A program made the position numbers and the translations under genes. The notes beneath the pieces were generated by a model. That model did no database searches and was not told the DNA's origin. It worked only from the letters and a program-made list of their open reading frames with translations. Below, piece by piece: positions 14,377 through 22,441 of a stretch of 64,000 bases of DNA (position 1 is its first letter; every line of letters begins with the position of its first letter). Origin of the DNA: Halosimplex aquaticum (GTDB lineage Archaea; Halobacteriota; Halobacteria; Halobacteriales; Haloarculaceae); the NCBI RefSeq assembly GCF_028747785.1, contig NZ_CP118158.1, forward strand, positions 3,224,001-3,288,000, written 5' to 3'.

Positions 14377-15405
14377 GTGAGCAGTTCCGGGCTGGGTCTG
14401 GGAGACTTCGTCGACCGCACGACTGCCGTCAAGATCGTCGGCGGGTTCGCCATCGCGCTGGTGATCCTCGCGCTCATCGCCTACGGCATCGGCATCGAGA
14501 AGATCCGGGGGGAACTCGCCCGCGCGGACCCTCGCTGGCTCGCCGCGGGCTGTCTCTCGACCGCCGTCGGGCTGGTCGCCTGGGCGAAGGCCTGGCAGGT
14601 CGTCCTCCGCGTCGTCGGCTACCGCGTCCCGTTCCGCAAGCTCGTGGTGACCTACTACGCGGCGACGTTCGCGAACTACGTGACGCCGCTCGGGCAGGCC
14701 GGCGGCGAGCCCTTCATCGCCTACGTGCTCTCCCGGGACACGGACGCGAGCTACGAGGACTCGCTGGCCTCGGTCGTCACGGCCGACCTGCTCAACCTCC
14801 TCCCCTTCTTCACGTTCGCCGCGATCGGGACGATCGTCCTCGTCGTGCGGTCGACGCTGTCGAACCAGATCCGCGGCGTCGCGGGGGTCCTCGTCGTCTT
14901 CGCGGTCGGCGCGCCCGCCGCGGCGGTCGTCGGCTGGCGCTCGCGCCGCCGCGTGGGGAACTTCGCGCTCCGGGTGGTCGCGCCGGTCGCCAGGCGAAGC
15001 CGGTTCGTCAGCGTCGAGGGGCTCCGCGACCGGATGCGCGAACTCAACACGGCCTTCGAGCGCATCGCCGCCGACCGGACCGCGCTCGCCCACGCGCTGG
15101 TCTACTCGTTCGTCGGCTGGCTCTTTTTCGCCATGCCCCTCTACTTCGCCGTCCGCGCCGTCGGCCGCGAGATATCGCTCTTCCTCGTCTTCTTCATCGT
15201 CCCCGCGAGCACGCTCGCGGGACTGACTCCCTCGCCGGGGGGACTCGCCGGCGTCGAGGCAGCGCTCGCCGGCCTGCTCGGGACGCTCGGCGGGTTCACC
15301 TTCGCCACCGGCCTCTCGATCGCCATCGTCTATCGGGTCGCCAGCTACGTGTTCGCGATCTTGCTCGGCGGGATCGCCGCGGTCTACGTGGTCTTCCGGT
15401 CGTAG
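14377..15405 (+). CDS. Flippase-like membrane protein (UPF0104/LPG synthase TM family)
   Basis: Starting at GTG two bases after the preceding stop, the 342-residue protein has about eight transmembrane segments. It has the family's landmarks: AWAKAWQVVLRVVGYRVPFRKLV near residue 65, the loop ANYVTPLGQAGGEPFIAYVL near 95, and TLAGLTPSPGGLAGVEAAL near 280. Members include the membrane domain of lysylphosphatidylglycerol synthase and archaeal proteins linked to lipid glycans. The catalytic soluble domain of MprF is absent here, so lipid or glycan-lipid translocation is more likely than aminoacyl transfer. It is co-transcribed with the sulfatase-fold gene. Confidence 0.88.
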   Translation: MSSSGLGLGDFVDRTTAVKIVGGFAIALVILALIAYGIGIEKIRGELARADPRWLAAGCLSTAVGLVAWAKAWQVVLRVVGYRVPFRKLVVTYYAATFANYVTPLGQAGGEPFIAYVLSRDTDASYEDSLASVVTADLLNLLPFFTFAAIGTIVLVVRSTLSNQIRGVAGVLVVFAVGAPAAAVVGWRSRRRVGNFALRVVAPVARRSRFVSVEGLRDRMRELNTAFERIAADRTALAHALVYSFVGWLFFAMPLYFAVRAVGREISLFLVFFIVPASTLAGLTPSPGGLAGVEAALAGLLGTLGGFTFATGLSIAIVYRVASYVFAILLGGIAAVYVVFRS

Positions 15406-15410
15406 CGACC

Positions 15411-16103
15411 CTACAGCTTGTCCGTCGAGTTGACGCTGATGTCGGTCAGTTCGACGCGGTCGGGCCGAGTGAGCGTGAACACGACGGTCTCGGCCACGTC
15501 CGCGGGGTCCATCGCACGGCCGTCCCAGTGCTCCCAGTCGTTCAGTTCGGTCACGACCGGTCCCGGCATCAGGATGCAGACTCGCACGTCCTCGTCGGAC
15601 AGCTCCTTCCGGAGCGAGCGGCAGAAGCCGTTGACGCCGAACTTCGAGGCCGTGTAGCCGCTCCCGCCCTCCTGGGGGAAGCGGGCGCTCAGCGACGAGA
15701 CGGTGACGACGTCGCCGTCGGAGTCCAGCAGGTCCGGCAGCAGCGTGTGGGTGACGTTCATCACCCCTTCCAGGTTGACCCGAACGTTCTGCCGGAGTTC
15801 CGCCAGGTCCGCGTCGGCGACCGGCCCGCCGCGGGCGACCCCGGCGTTGTTCACCAGGATCTCGACGGTGCCCAGTTCCGCGCGGACCGTCTCCGCCATG
15901 GCCGTCACCGCGTCCTCGTCGCTCACGTCCGTCGGGACCACGAGCGTCTCTCCGTCGATATCGTCGGCGATCGCTTCCAGGCGCTCCTCGCGACGGGCCA
16001 CCAGCGCGACGGCACAGCCCTCCCGGGCCAGCGCCCTCGCCGTCGCCTCGCCGATGCCCGAGGACGCGCCGGTCACGACCGCGACTCGGTCGGTCAGGTC
16101 CAT
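15411..16103 (-). CDS. Short-chain dehydrogenase/reductase
   Basis: The 230-residue protein is a classical SDR: NAD(P)-binding TGASSGIG at 11-18, the structural NNAG motif, a catalytic Ser in VVTVSSLSARF and the YTASK catalytic pair. The basic residues after VALVARREERL favour NADP. The PG motif (MPGPVVTELN) after strand 6 is also present. The substrate is unknown. The ATG at 16103 is chosen because it directly precedes the first strand; upstream codons to 16187 are rich in Arg/Ser and atypical. It is convergent with the flippase gene, with stops five bases apart. Confidence 0.9.
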   Translation of the reverse strand: MDLTDRVAVVTGASSGIGEATARALAREGCAVALVARREERLEAIADDIDGETLVVPTDVSDEDAVTAMAETVRAELGTVEILVNNAGVARGGPVADADLAELRQNVRVNLEGVMNVTHTLLPDLLDSDGDVVTVSSLSARFPQEGGSGYTASKFGVNGFCRSLRKELSDEDVRVCILMPGPVVTELNDWEHWDGRAMDPADVAETVVFTLTRPDRVELTDISVNSTDKL

Positions 16104-16194
16104 GGGGTCGCTGTGTCCGGGGACTGGATAGGCTTTGGCCCGCCGCGCGGCCGGCGACGACAAGACACTTGTCAGTTCGCGGGACAATGACCGT

Positions 16195-16401
16195 ATGCGC
16201 GACGACGCGCTCTTGGTGCGACTGAACGCGATACTCGCCCTCTCGGTGCTGGCGGTGAGCCTCCTGCTCGGACTCGTGCTCGGGGAGACCCGACAGACAG
16301 AACTGTTCGTCGCGATCGGGTCGCTCCTCGTGTTCGCCGCGCTCGCCGTCGTGGCCGCGATGGGGCGGTCGAACCGGACCGAGCCACCGGACGGTCAGTG
16401 A
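16195..16401 (+). CDS. Small two-helix membrane protein, unknown
   Basis: The 68-residue product has two hydrophobic helices, ILALSVLAVSLLLGLVLG (about 13-30) and LFVAIGSLLVFAALAVVAAM (about 39-58), separated by a short ETRQTE loop, and an Arg/Asn/Pro tail. There is no motif I recognise. It is divergent from the SDR gene. I take the start at 16195 (MRDDALLVRL) because the N-terminus is then charged and immediately precedes the first helix. Confidence 0.6.
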   Translation: MRDDALLVRLNAILALSVLAVSLLLGLVLGETRQTELFVAIGSLLVFAALAVVAAMGRSNRTEPPDGQ

Positions 16402-16412
16402 GGGCGCCGCCG

Positions 16413-16562
16413 TCACGCCACCAGCGGTTCGAGTTCGTCCTCGTAACACGACCGGCAGACGTACCGGTCGAAGGTGCCCGCGTCACTCTGGGTGTTGACG
16501 ATCAGGTGGACGGTCTCGCCGAAGGGGACCGTCTCGCCGCAGACACCACACTCCTCGGGCAC
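16413..16562 (-). CDS. 49-residue two-knuckle zinc-finger protein
   Basis: A GTG-started frame encodes a compact protein with knuckles ECGVCGET near the start and YVCRSCYED near the end, each a CxxC pair, separated by a beta-strand-like stretch (VPFGETVHLIVNTQSD). This matches the numerous small zinc-finger proteins with paired CxxC motifs of haloarchaea, several of which affect growth, biofilm formation or stress tolerance. It is below common gene-calling thresholds. It lies tail-to-tail with the 16195 membrane gene and downstream of the helicase gene on the same strand (83-bp gap). Confidence 0.6.
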   Translation of the reverse strand: MPEECGVCGETVPFGETVHLIVNTQSDAGTFDRYVCRSCYEDELEPLVA

Positions 16563-16644
16563 TGTCGCTCTCTGTGTGAGTTGATCACGTGTCGCAAAGA
16601 AGGTGAGGGTCGATCGAGGCGACGACCGTCGGCCAACCGCTCGT

Positions 16645-18501
16645 TCAGTCCGCGGCGACGGCGTCGTCGACTTCCTGGGCGTCGGCGATCACGTCGTCGA
16701 TGGAGTCGCCCGTCGGCTCGTTGTTGAGGAGCACGTCGATGGGCAGGGTCGGGGCGCCGTCGACGAGGTTCTCCATGATGATCAGGCGCTCGCGGGCGCG
16801 GGACATTCCGACGTAGAACACGCGGCGCTCGTTGTCGGTGAGGGTGGGGACCGGCGAGGTGTGCTTGGTGAACTCCTCGTCACCGGGCACCTCGCGGTCG
16901 GACTGGTCGACCGTCGCGGCCATCTGCTCGACGACCTTCTCGGTGAGGTCGGTCGCGACGAAGACGTGGTCGGCTTCACGGCCCTTCGCGCTGTGGATGG
17001 TGCCAACGCGGACGCGGTCGGTCTGCATGCCCGCGTACTCGCCGCCGAAGTACGCCTCGACGCTGCGCTCCTGGAAGCTCGTCACCTTCCGGAGCATGTC
17101 CGCGGCCGCCCGCGGTTCGGGGACGAAGGGGGCGAAGTCGCGGATCGTGTCGGGCTCGACCGACAGCTCTTCCAGGTCCTCGACGTCGGCGGCCTCTTCC
17201 ATCTCGTCGAGCTCGTCGAACAGCTCGTCGCGCTCGCTCGTCCCGAACGCGGAGTCGGCGAGCATGTCGGCCAGCCGGCGGGCCTCCAGGCCGGTCACCG
17301 GTTCGTCCTCGTCGAGGGATTCGATCGCGCTGACGTACTGGCTGAGCCGGTCGGTCCACATCCGCTGGTCGGTCAGGCAGGTGAAGGGGATGCCCTCGTC
17401 GATGAACTCGTCGATGAACTGGAACATCTGGTAGCGGGCGCGGAAGAGGATCATCGCGGTGCCCTCCTCGTCCTGTTCGATCGTCCGGCGGACGTTGCGG
17501 ACGAGGTCGATCATCGAGGGGTTCTTGACGCCCTCGACGCGGCCGCCCTCCTTGCGCGGGTTGAGGTCTTTCTCCTGGCGCTTCTCGATGTGGCTGACCT
17601 CCCGGTTGACCACGTTGAGGATCCGGGAGGGAAGGCGGTAGGAGTTGGGCAGGATGTTGTCGTCGGTGACCTGCTCCTCCAGCAGGAGGTCGGGGTCGGC
17701 GCCCTGCCAGGCGTAGACGACCTGGTCGTCGTCGCCGGCGATGAGGACCGTCTCCATGTGGGGGCGCCACTCCTGGTAGACGTCGTACTGGAGGGTGGTG
17801 ATGTCCTGGAACTCGTCGATGACGAGGTAGTCGACGCTGGGGAGCAGCGAGCGCTGGGCGACGCGTTCGAGCATGTCGGCGAAGCCGACGACGTCGTTCT
17901 CGCCCTTGTACTCGCGCCAGGCGCGGATCGTCTCGGGGACGCTGATGCGGTCGTCGTCGGAGGGCCAGGTCGGCGTGTACTTGTTGCCGGTCTGGGCGTT
18001 CTCGTCGATGTCGGGCGGGAGACGAACGACCTCGTCGTCCCACTTGAACGGGACGTCGTACCAGTCGGCCACGTCGCGGCGGGTCCGCTGGAGCCACTGG
18101 CTGGTCGCGATGATCTTGTTGCCGATGGTCGTCGACCGGGCGGACCGGCGCCGCGACCCCTCGTACTCGTCCTCGTACTCGATGCCGAACTCGTCGCAGA
18201 ACTCTTCCTTGTCGGACTCGCCGACGACGTCGCCGCGCGAGAGGTTGAGCAGTTCGTAGGCCTTCGCGTGCATCGTGCAGACGTTGCCCTTGAGCGCCCG
18301 CGGCGACTCCCCCAGTCGCTCGGCGAGGCGCTCGCGGATCTCGGCGGCCGCCGCGCGCGTGTACGAGACCACCAGCACGTCGCGGAACTCCACGTCGTCG
18401 TTCTCTTCGAGCAGGGTCTCGACCCTGTCGAGCAGTGCCGTCGTCTTCCCGCTCCCGGGACCACCAAACAGGCGCGTCACCTGGGTGGACGCTTCAGTCA
18501 T
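16645..18501 (-). CDS. UvrD/Rep-type superfamily 1 DNA helicase
   Basis: The 618-residue enzyme contains SF1A helicase motifs: Walker A GGPGSGKT (13-20), motif Ia VVSYTRAAAAEIRERL, motif II VIDEFQDIT, motif III GDDDQVVYAWQGADP, motif IV region AMILFRARY, motif V VGTIHSAKGREADHVFV and motif VI RVFYVGMSRARERLII. It should be a 3'-5' DNA translocase for repair or replication restart in the cytoplasm. It is shorter than bacterial UvrD (about 720), with compact inserted domains. I choose ATG 18501 (MTEASTQ) over 18525. It stands alone, with no nuclease partner beside it. Confidence 0.92.
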   Translation of the reverse strand: MTEASTQVTRLFGGPGSGKTTALLDRVETLLEENDDVEFRDVLVVSYTRAAAAEIRERLAERLGESPRALKGNVCTMHAKAYELLNLSRGDVVGESDKEEFCDEFGIEYEDEYEGSRRRSARSTTIGNKIIATSQWLQRTRRDVADWYDVPFKWDDEVVRLPPDIDENAQTGNKYTPTWPSDDDRISVPETIRAWREYKGENDVVGFADMLERVAQRSLLPSVDYLVIDEFQDITTLQYDVYQEWRPHMETVLIAGDDDQVVYAWQGADPDLLLEEQVTDDNILPNSYRLPSRILNVVNREVSHIEKRQEKDLNPRKEGGRVEGVKNPSMIDLVRNVRRTIEQDEEGTAMILFRARYQMFQFIDEFIDEGIPFTCLTDQRMWTDRLSQYVSAIESLDEDEPVTGLEARRLADMLADSAFGTSERDELFDELDEMEEAADVEDLEELSVEPDTIRDFAPFVPEPRAAADMLRKVTSFQERSVEAYFGGEYAGMQTDRVRVGTIHSAKGREADHVFVATDLTEKVVEQMAATVDQSDREVPGDEEFTKHTSPVPTLTDNERRVFYVGMSRARERLIIMENLVDGAPTLPIDVLLNNEPTGDSIDDVIADAQEVDDAVAAD

Positions 18502-18609
18502 TGGCCCACGAAAGGGGCTACACACGCATAAACGACGTGGGTTGGCGGCGACGAGGGGTCGCGGGCCACTCGGACGCCGACCGCTCGCGCCAGCACCGCG
18601 AGCGCCCGT

Positions 18610-18909
18610 TCAGTCGCGGTACAGCGAGACGTACAGCATCGCGAACCCGATGATAAAGGGGACGGACTCGGTCATCCGGAAGAACAGCCGGACGGCCTCG
18701 GTAGCCTCGCGGGCGCCGACCTGCGCGATCACCGTGCTCGCGACGCCCATGCTGATGAACGCGAACCCCATGAACGCGTACTGCAGCCGCTCGGTCGGCC
18801 GCTGTCGATACGCCTGAAAGCTGATGATAGTGATCCCGAGCGAGAGCCCGAACACCGCCATCCGCATCAGCGCCAGTATCCCCCGCATCACCGCGACGAC
18901 TTCTACCAT
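18610..18909 (-). CDS. Three-helix membrane protein paired with a HTH gene (DUF7521-like)
   Basis: The 99-residue product has three hydrophobic segments: ILALMRMAVFGLSLGITIISF, YAFMGFAFISMGVASTVIAQVG and FFRMTESVPFIIGFAMLYVSLY. A charged QAYRQRPTERLQ loop follows the first. In pattern and size it resembles the DUF7521 family, which in haloarchaea is often found next to winged-helix regulators, as here (HTH gene 102 bp upstream on the same strand). I name the family from memory of its layout. No enzymatic motif is visible; a membrane sensor for the adjacent regulator is a guess. The start at 18909 (MVEVVAVMRG) is preferred over upstream codons rich in Arg and Thr. Confidence 0.65.
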   Translation of the reverse strand: MVEVVAVMRGILALMRMAVFGLSLGITIISFQAYRQRPTERLQYAFMGFAFISMGVASTVIAQVGAREATEAVRLFFRMTESVPFIIGFAMLYVSLYRD

Positions 18910-19011
18910 TGTTCGCGTCGTCTGTCCGACAGCACGGTCTCCCATATAGTTTCGCCGGTCCGCCGACGCCCTCTCGCGGTTCGGGCGGTCCGAGCGGAGG
19001 CTCGCTGCCGG

Positions 19012-19362
19012 TCACTCCGGGTTGAGGTCGTCCCAGAGCTGGCTGAACCGGTCGGGGAGGTTCTCCTCGCGGTAGATGCGGACCTTGTACTCGTCGTCCT
19101 CGAGGGAGATGACCGTCGATTCGAAGTTGGACTCGTACACCTTGTAGTGGTTACCGTCGTCGGCGACGAGCGTCTGGTCTTTGACCAGGTCGTACTGACT
19201 GAGCATCTCGATGCGGCGGTACACTGTCGGCAGCGACAGGTCGCACTCCTCGCTCAGGTCCTTCGCCGACTGGGGCTCGCGGCTGATCGCGGCGAGCACC
19301 CGGCGGGCGTGTTCGTCGCCGATGGTGTCGAGTATCTCCTCGATAGCCCGTTCTTCGTCCAC
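19012..19362 (-). CDS. Winged-helix transcriptional regulator (ArsR-like HTH)
   Basis: The 116-residue protein starts with EERAIEEILDTIGDEHARRVLAAI. The winged helix follows: SAKDLSEECDLSLPTVYRRIEML as helix-turn-helix and YDLVKDQTLVADDGNHYKVYE as the wing, then a C-terminal VISLEDDEYKVRIYREE effector or dimer segment. I select the GTG at 19362: the TATA-like CATATG (19387-19392) is about 28 bases upstream, so the mRNA would be leaderless. The longer frame to 19479 crosses the promoter. It probably controls itself and the membrane-protein gene downstream. Confidence 0.82.
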   Translation of the reverse strand: MDEERAIEEILDTIGDEHARRVLAAISREPQSAKDLSEECDLSLPTVYRRIEMLSQYDLVKDQTLVADDGNHYKVYESNFESTVISLEDDEYKVRIYREENLPDRFSQLWDDLNPE

Positions 19363-19551
19363 TACCGGTGTGATCTCTCGACCTCTTACATATGCCTTTC
19401 GAGCGTCGGCTCTTTCAGCCTCAGAAAACGCGCCTGCCCCATTATGTGAATGCCCCCTGTAGCATCGAGTGCGGACCAAGTGCGGGCCCGACGAACCCCG
19501 AATCGCACCGTGCGCATCCGTGTGTGCCAGTGGTGGGGTGTGGGTTCACCC

Positions 19552-19610
19552 GGTCCGCGGCGGGAGCACGAGACAGCGCCGTCACGGCGCCCGGTGCTCC
19601 CTCGCGGACC
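19552..19610. repeat. Nested stem-loop with inner 15-bp palindrome
   Basis: The outer stem pairs GGTCCGCG (19552-19559) and GGGAGCAC (19562-19569) with GTGCTCCC (19594-19601) and CGCGGACC (19603-19610), with tiny bulges. Inside, GCGCCGT-C-ACGGCGC (19576-19590) is a perfect palindrome. It could be a terminator or structured RNA of either strand. Confidence 0.65.
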
Positions 19611-19683
19611 GGCCGGGGTCACCGGGCTCGCACGCGGTCCTCGCCGGCACGAGCGCGTTGCCGGAGGTCGTTCCCGGCGTTTC

Positions 19684-19821
19684 CCCCCCCCCAACGCGTC
19701 ATCCCCCCGACGCGGCCCGGGAACGAACGGGTCCCCCGACCCGCCGGTTATCCCCCTTACCGGCCTCCGTTGCCCGCTTTCCGGTGGACTTCCCCCCTAT
19801 TCCCCCCAAACGTTCCCCCCC
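19684..19821 (-). other. C-tract block; G-quadruplex potential on the minus strand
   Basis: Within 138 bases the plus strand has C runs of 9 (19684-19692), 6 (19703-19708), 5 (19733-19737), 5 (19752-19756), 6 (19792-19797), 6 (19802-19807) and 7 (19815-19821). Read from the minus strand these are G runs lying downstream of the small zinc-finger gene, so they could form quadruplexes in its 3' RNA. Confidence 0.6.
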
Positions 19822-19998
19822 TTTCCTTTCAGCGCGTCGGACGCCGAGACCGCTCACTCGAGAGCGTCGCCGCTCCGAGCGGTGATCCGCCGCACGCCGC
19901 CGACGGAACCGGTCCGCACCCACGAGCGCGGCCGCCGCTCTCCGGTCGGTCGCTCACCGCACTCGCCGCCGAAAAAATCAGTGGTCGGTGGTCGCGCG

Positions 19999-20175
19999 TT
20001 ACGCCGGGGACCAGCCGCATACCGAGCACTCTGTCGCGGCCGAGTCGTGGAGTCCCCCGCAGTCGGGACACTGCTTTTTGTTATAGTTCTCTTCCCAGCC
20101 CGTCGACTCGACGTCGTGCCCACGATCGGTCAGAAACTCGTCGAACATGTCGTCGGTGCTCGGTGCGGACGCCAT
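19999..20175 (-). CDS. 58-residue zinc-finger protein (HVO_0416-like)
   Basis: The protein has an acidic helical N-terminus (TDDMFDEFLTDRGHD), a WEENYNKKQ linker and a zinc knuckle pair CPDCGG...CSVCGW. This layout fits the small haloarchaeal zinc-finger family I know as HVO_0416-like; the family name is recalled, the cysteine pattern is seen. The ATG at 20175 is supported by a TATA-like CTATATG (20206-20200) about 27 bases upstream, giving a leaderless mRNA. The function of the family is unknown to me; nucleic-acid or protein binding is plausible. It is divergent from the PQQ-repeat lipoprotein gene. Confidence 0.75.
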   Translation of the reverse strand: MASAPSTDDMFDEFLTDRGHDVESTGWEENYNKKQCPDCGGLHDSAATECSVCGWSPA

Positions 20176-20333
20176 ACGTGCTACGATATACCATACCAGC
20201 ATATAGGTCTATTGGTATGCGAAACCTTTGCACAGTATTCGAGGTCGACCGGGACGCCGAACCAGCCCAGACGGCGCGTGAGCGGTTCGAACAAACCCCA
20301 GAGCATATCAACCAGTTCACCGATACGTCGGCT

Positions 20334-21662
20334 ATGGCACGGAAGCGGGTGAGTCGTCGCACGTACCTGGCAACGGTGCTGGGCGCGTCGACCGTCGGAC
20401 TGAGCGGATGCGGGTCAGACGACGGTGGGACGGCGACGACAGGGGACGAGCGAGCGGGGACAGGCACGAGGACCGATCGGCCGACGGACACTGCGACGCC
20501 GACGGACGCGCCGACGGCGACGCGCACACCGACGGACACGCCGACAGAGACGCCGACGGACACGCCGACGGCGACCGAGACGGCGACGCCCACGCCGGAC
20601 GCGTCGTCGTTCGCGTCGTGGCCGGCGTTCATGGGCAACAACGAACACTGGGGACACCACCCGGACGCGAGCGGGCCCCACGACGGTGCCTCGGTGGACT
20701 GGAAGCGGTCGTTCGACCAGGACCAGATCAACGCCACGGCGGTGCTGGCTGACGGGACACTGTACGTCGGCGCGGGCGGCGCGGGCGACTCGAGCGGTTC
20801 CTTCCACGCGCTCGACCCGATCACCGGGGAGACGAAGTGGTCGAAAGACACCGCGGCGCCGGTCACCAGCGCCGCCGCGGTGAGCGGAGGGCTCGTCTAC
20901 GTCGGCACGTCCCACGGGATGCTCTACGCGCTCCAGCCCGCCGACGGCTCGAAGTTCTGGGAGTGGGACCTCACCTCGACTGAAGCGTTCACCGCCCCGG
21001 TCGTCGCCGAGCGGGACGTCTACATCGGCTCGACCGGCAGTCGCGTCTACAACTTCGACGCCCTCGACAGCACTCAGAAGTGGAACCAGGACACCTACGG
21101 CGCGATCACGGCCTCGCCGGTCTTCGCCGACGAGATGATCTACGCGCCGAGCGCCGACCACAGCCTCTACGCGATCACGCCCGGCGGCGACGTGGAGTGG
21201 AAGAAGAAGCTCGACGGGAGCGTCAACGGCGTCTCCTACCGCGACCGCCGCCTCTACGTCGCCACCGAGGGGGGAACGCTCTCGCAGATCAACACCCGCG
21301 GCAGCGTCGACTGGGAACGGCCGCTCGGTGCCGGGATCGCCGCCACCCCCGCGGTCACCGGAGACCGGGTGTTCGTCGGGACGCGCGACAGCACGCTCTA
21401 CGCCGTCGACGCGAGCGACGGCGTGGAGCACTGGCGGTTCACCGATCCGACCGACGGCGTGACCGCGCCGCCCGCCGTCGCAGACGGCACCGTCTACGTC
21501 GGCAGCCGCGACGGCACCGTCTACGCCGTCGACACCGAGAACGGCGACGAGGAGTGGTCGTTCGAGACGGGCAACAACATTGACCAGGCCGCCCCCATCG
21601 TCGCCGGCGGCCGCGTCTACATCGGCAGTCAGGACGGCACCTTCTACGCGCTCAGCGAGTGA
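20334..21662 (+). CDS. Tat-exported lipoprotein with PQQ-type beta-propeller repeats
   Basis: The 442-residue protein begins with a twin-arginine signal (VSRRTYLATVLG) and a lipobox ending at Cys26 (VGLSGC), so it is folded inside, exported and lipid-anchored. Residues about 30-90 are a Thr/Pro/Asp repeat linker. From residue 97 (WPAFMGNNEHWG) come about seven beta-propeller blades of the PQQ/quinoprotein kind, each with an A-x-G-x-VYVGS...YAVDxxxGxxxW pattern such as GTVYVGSRDGTVYAVD. Such repeats commonly form scaffolds; no PQQ-dehydrogenase active site is visible. A TATA-like GCATATCAA (20303-20311) precedes a leaderless ATG. It is divergent from the zinc-finger gene. Confidence 0.9.
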   Translation: MARKRVSRRTYLATVLGASTVGLSGCGSDDGGTATTGDERAGTGTRTDRPTDTATPTDAPTATRTPTDTPTETPTDTPTATETATPTPDASSFASWPAFMGNNEHWGHHPDASGPHDGASVDWKRSFDQDQINATAVLADGTLYVGAGGAGDSSGSFHALDPITGETKWSKDTAAPVTSAAAVSGGLVYVGTSHGMLYALQPADGSKFWEWDLTSTEAFTAPVVAERDVYIGSTGSRVYNFDALDSTQKWNQDTYGAITASPVFADEMIYAPSADHSLYAITPGGDVEWKKKLDGSVNGVSYRDRRLYVATEGGTLSQINTRGSVDWERPLGAGIAATPAVTGDRVFVGTRDSTLYAVDASDGVEHWRFTDPTDGVTAPPAVADGTVYVGSRDGTVYAVDTENGDEEWSFETGNNIDQAAPIVAGGRVYIGSQDGTFYALSE

Positions 21663-21704
21663 GGGCCGGCGCGACCGGGACCCTCCGGCGATCCGTTCGC
21701 ACAC

Positions 21705-22052
21705 TCACCACACCGCAGTCGCGAGCGCCGACCCGAGCCACACCGCGGCGAGCGCGCCGACCAGGTTGACGAGCGCGTTCGCCGCGGCGCGGTACCGTTC
21801 GCCTCTCTCGCAGAGCTGCACCGTCTCGAACGCGAACGTCGAGAACGTCGTGAACGCGCCGCAGAAGCCGGTACCGACGGCGAGCGCGAGGGAGTCACTG
21901 GCCGGCGCCGCGAGCACCGCGCCGAGCGCGAAGCTCCCCAGCAGGTTCACCGCCAGCGTGTCGCCCGTCCGCGCGTCGATGCGCTCGCCGAGCAGGTGTC
22001 GGGCCAGTGCGCCGGCGACGCCGCCGACGCCGACGAGGACGAGCGGGTTCAC
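21705..22052 (-). CDS. crcB: Fluoride channel subunit CrcB/Fluc (second of pair)
   Basis: The 115-residue membrane protein has four hydrophobic helices and the Fluc signatures GVGGVAGALARHLLG, the TLAVNLLGSFALG segment with the conserved Asn, and GTGFCGAFTTFSTFAFE with the phenylalanine and Thr/Ser track that lines the fluoride pore. Fluc channels export fluoride and work as dual-topology dimers or heterodimers. The GTG at 22052 overlaps the stop of the other crcB copy by four bases (GTGA) and has a GAGGTGG Shine-Dalgarno match. The overlap implies equimolar, coupled synthesis of the two halves. Confidence 0.92.
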   Translation of the reverse strand: MNPLVLVGVGGVAGALARHLLGERIDARTGDTLAVNLLGSFALGAVLAAPASDSLALAVGTGFCGAFTTFSTFAFETVQLCERGERYRAAANALVNLVGALAAVWLGSALATAVW

Positions 22053-22441
22053 GACAGCCACCTCGCGACCCGGCGGCCACAGAGCACGCCCGCGAACCCC
22101 AGCCCGTAGTTCGCCGCGACGTTCGCCGCCGCGAGCACCGGTGCCTGTCCGCCCGCCAGCCCCGCCGTCTCCGCTGCGAACGTGCTGTAAGTCGTGAACG
22201 ACGACAGAAATCCCGTCCCGACGATCAGTCGGGTCTCCCCGCTCAACGCGCCGGCGAAGCGCTGCTCGTACAGCACGACCCCGAGCGCGAAGCTCCCCAG
22301 GACGTTGGCCGCGAGCGTCCCCCACGGGACGGCGCCGGGCAGCGCGAGCGCGACCAGATGGCGAGCGACCGCGCCCGCGAACCCGCCGACGCCGACGAGT
22401 GCGAGCGGCTGCAGGCGCGCTGAGACGTGGGTGGCAGACAT
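22049..22441 (-). CDS. crcB: Fluoride channel subunit CrcB/Fluc (first of pair)
   Basis: The 130-residue partner has the same plan: GVGGFAGAVARHLVA, TLAANVLGSFALGVVLYE and GTGFLSSFTTYSTFAAETAGL, with four helices in total. A slightly longer N-terminus (MSATHVSARLQPLAL) precedes helix 1. It is translated first and overlaps the second copy. Haloarchaea and many Gram-positive bacteria encode such tandem pairs, presumably with opposite membrane topology. No fluoride riboswitch consensus is obvious to me in the 156-bp gap upstream. Confidence 0.92.
   Translation of the reverse strand: MSATHVSARLQPLALVGVGGFAGAVARHLVALALPGAVPWGTLAANVLGSFALGVVLYEQRFAGALSGETRLIVGTGFLSSFTTYSTFAAETAGLAGGQAPVLAAANVAANYGLGFAGVLCGRRVARWLS

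Larger units (their letters stand above)
19363..19998. other. 636-bp gene-free gap with a long hairpin and C-tracts
   Basis: I see no coding sequence here. The regulator's promoter is at the left edge. A nested hairpin occupies 19552-19610, and 19684-19821 contains seven runs of 5-9 cytosines on this strand. The right edge (19850-19998) is ordinary GC-rich sequence downstream of the small zinc-finger gene. Confidence 0.6.

Noticed and set aside
14173-16449. 758-codon minus-strand frame across the flippase and SDR region
   Set aside because: It overlaps the flippase-like gene on the other strand and the SDR gene in another frame; its translation is low-complexity and Arg/Asp-rich.
19392-20352. 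Long plus-strand frames through the C-tract gap
   Set aside because: Proline- and arginine-rich translations of C runs, running through a hairpin and the promoter of another gene; the supported gene starts only at 20334.
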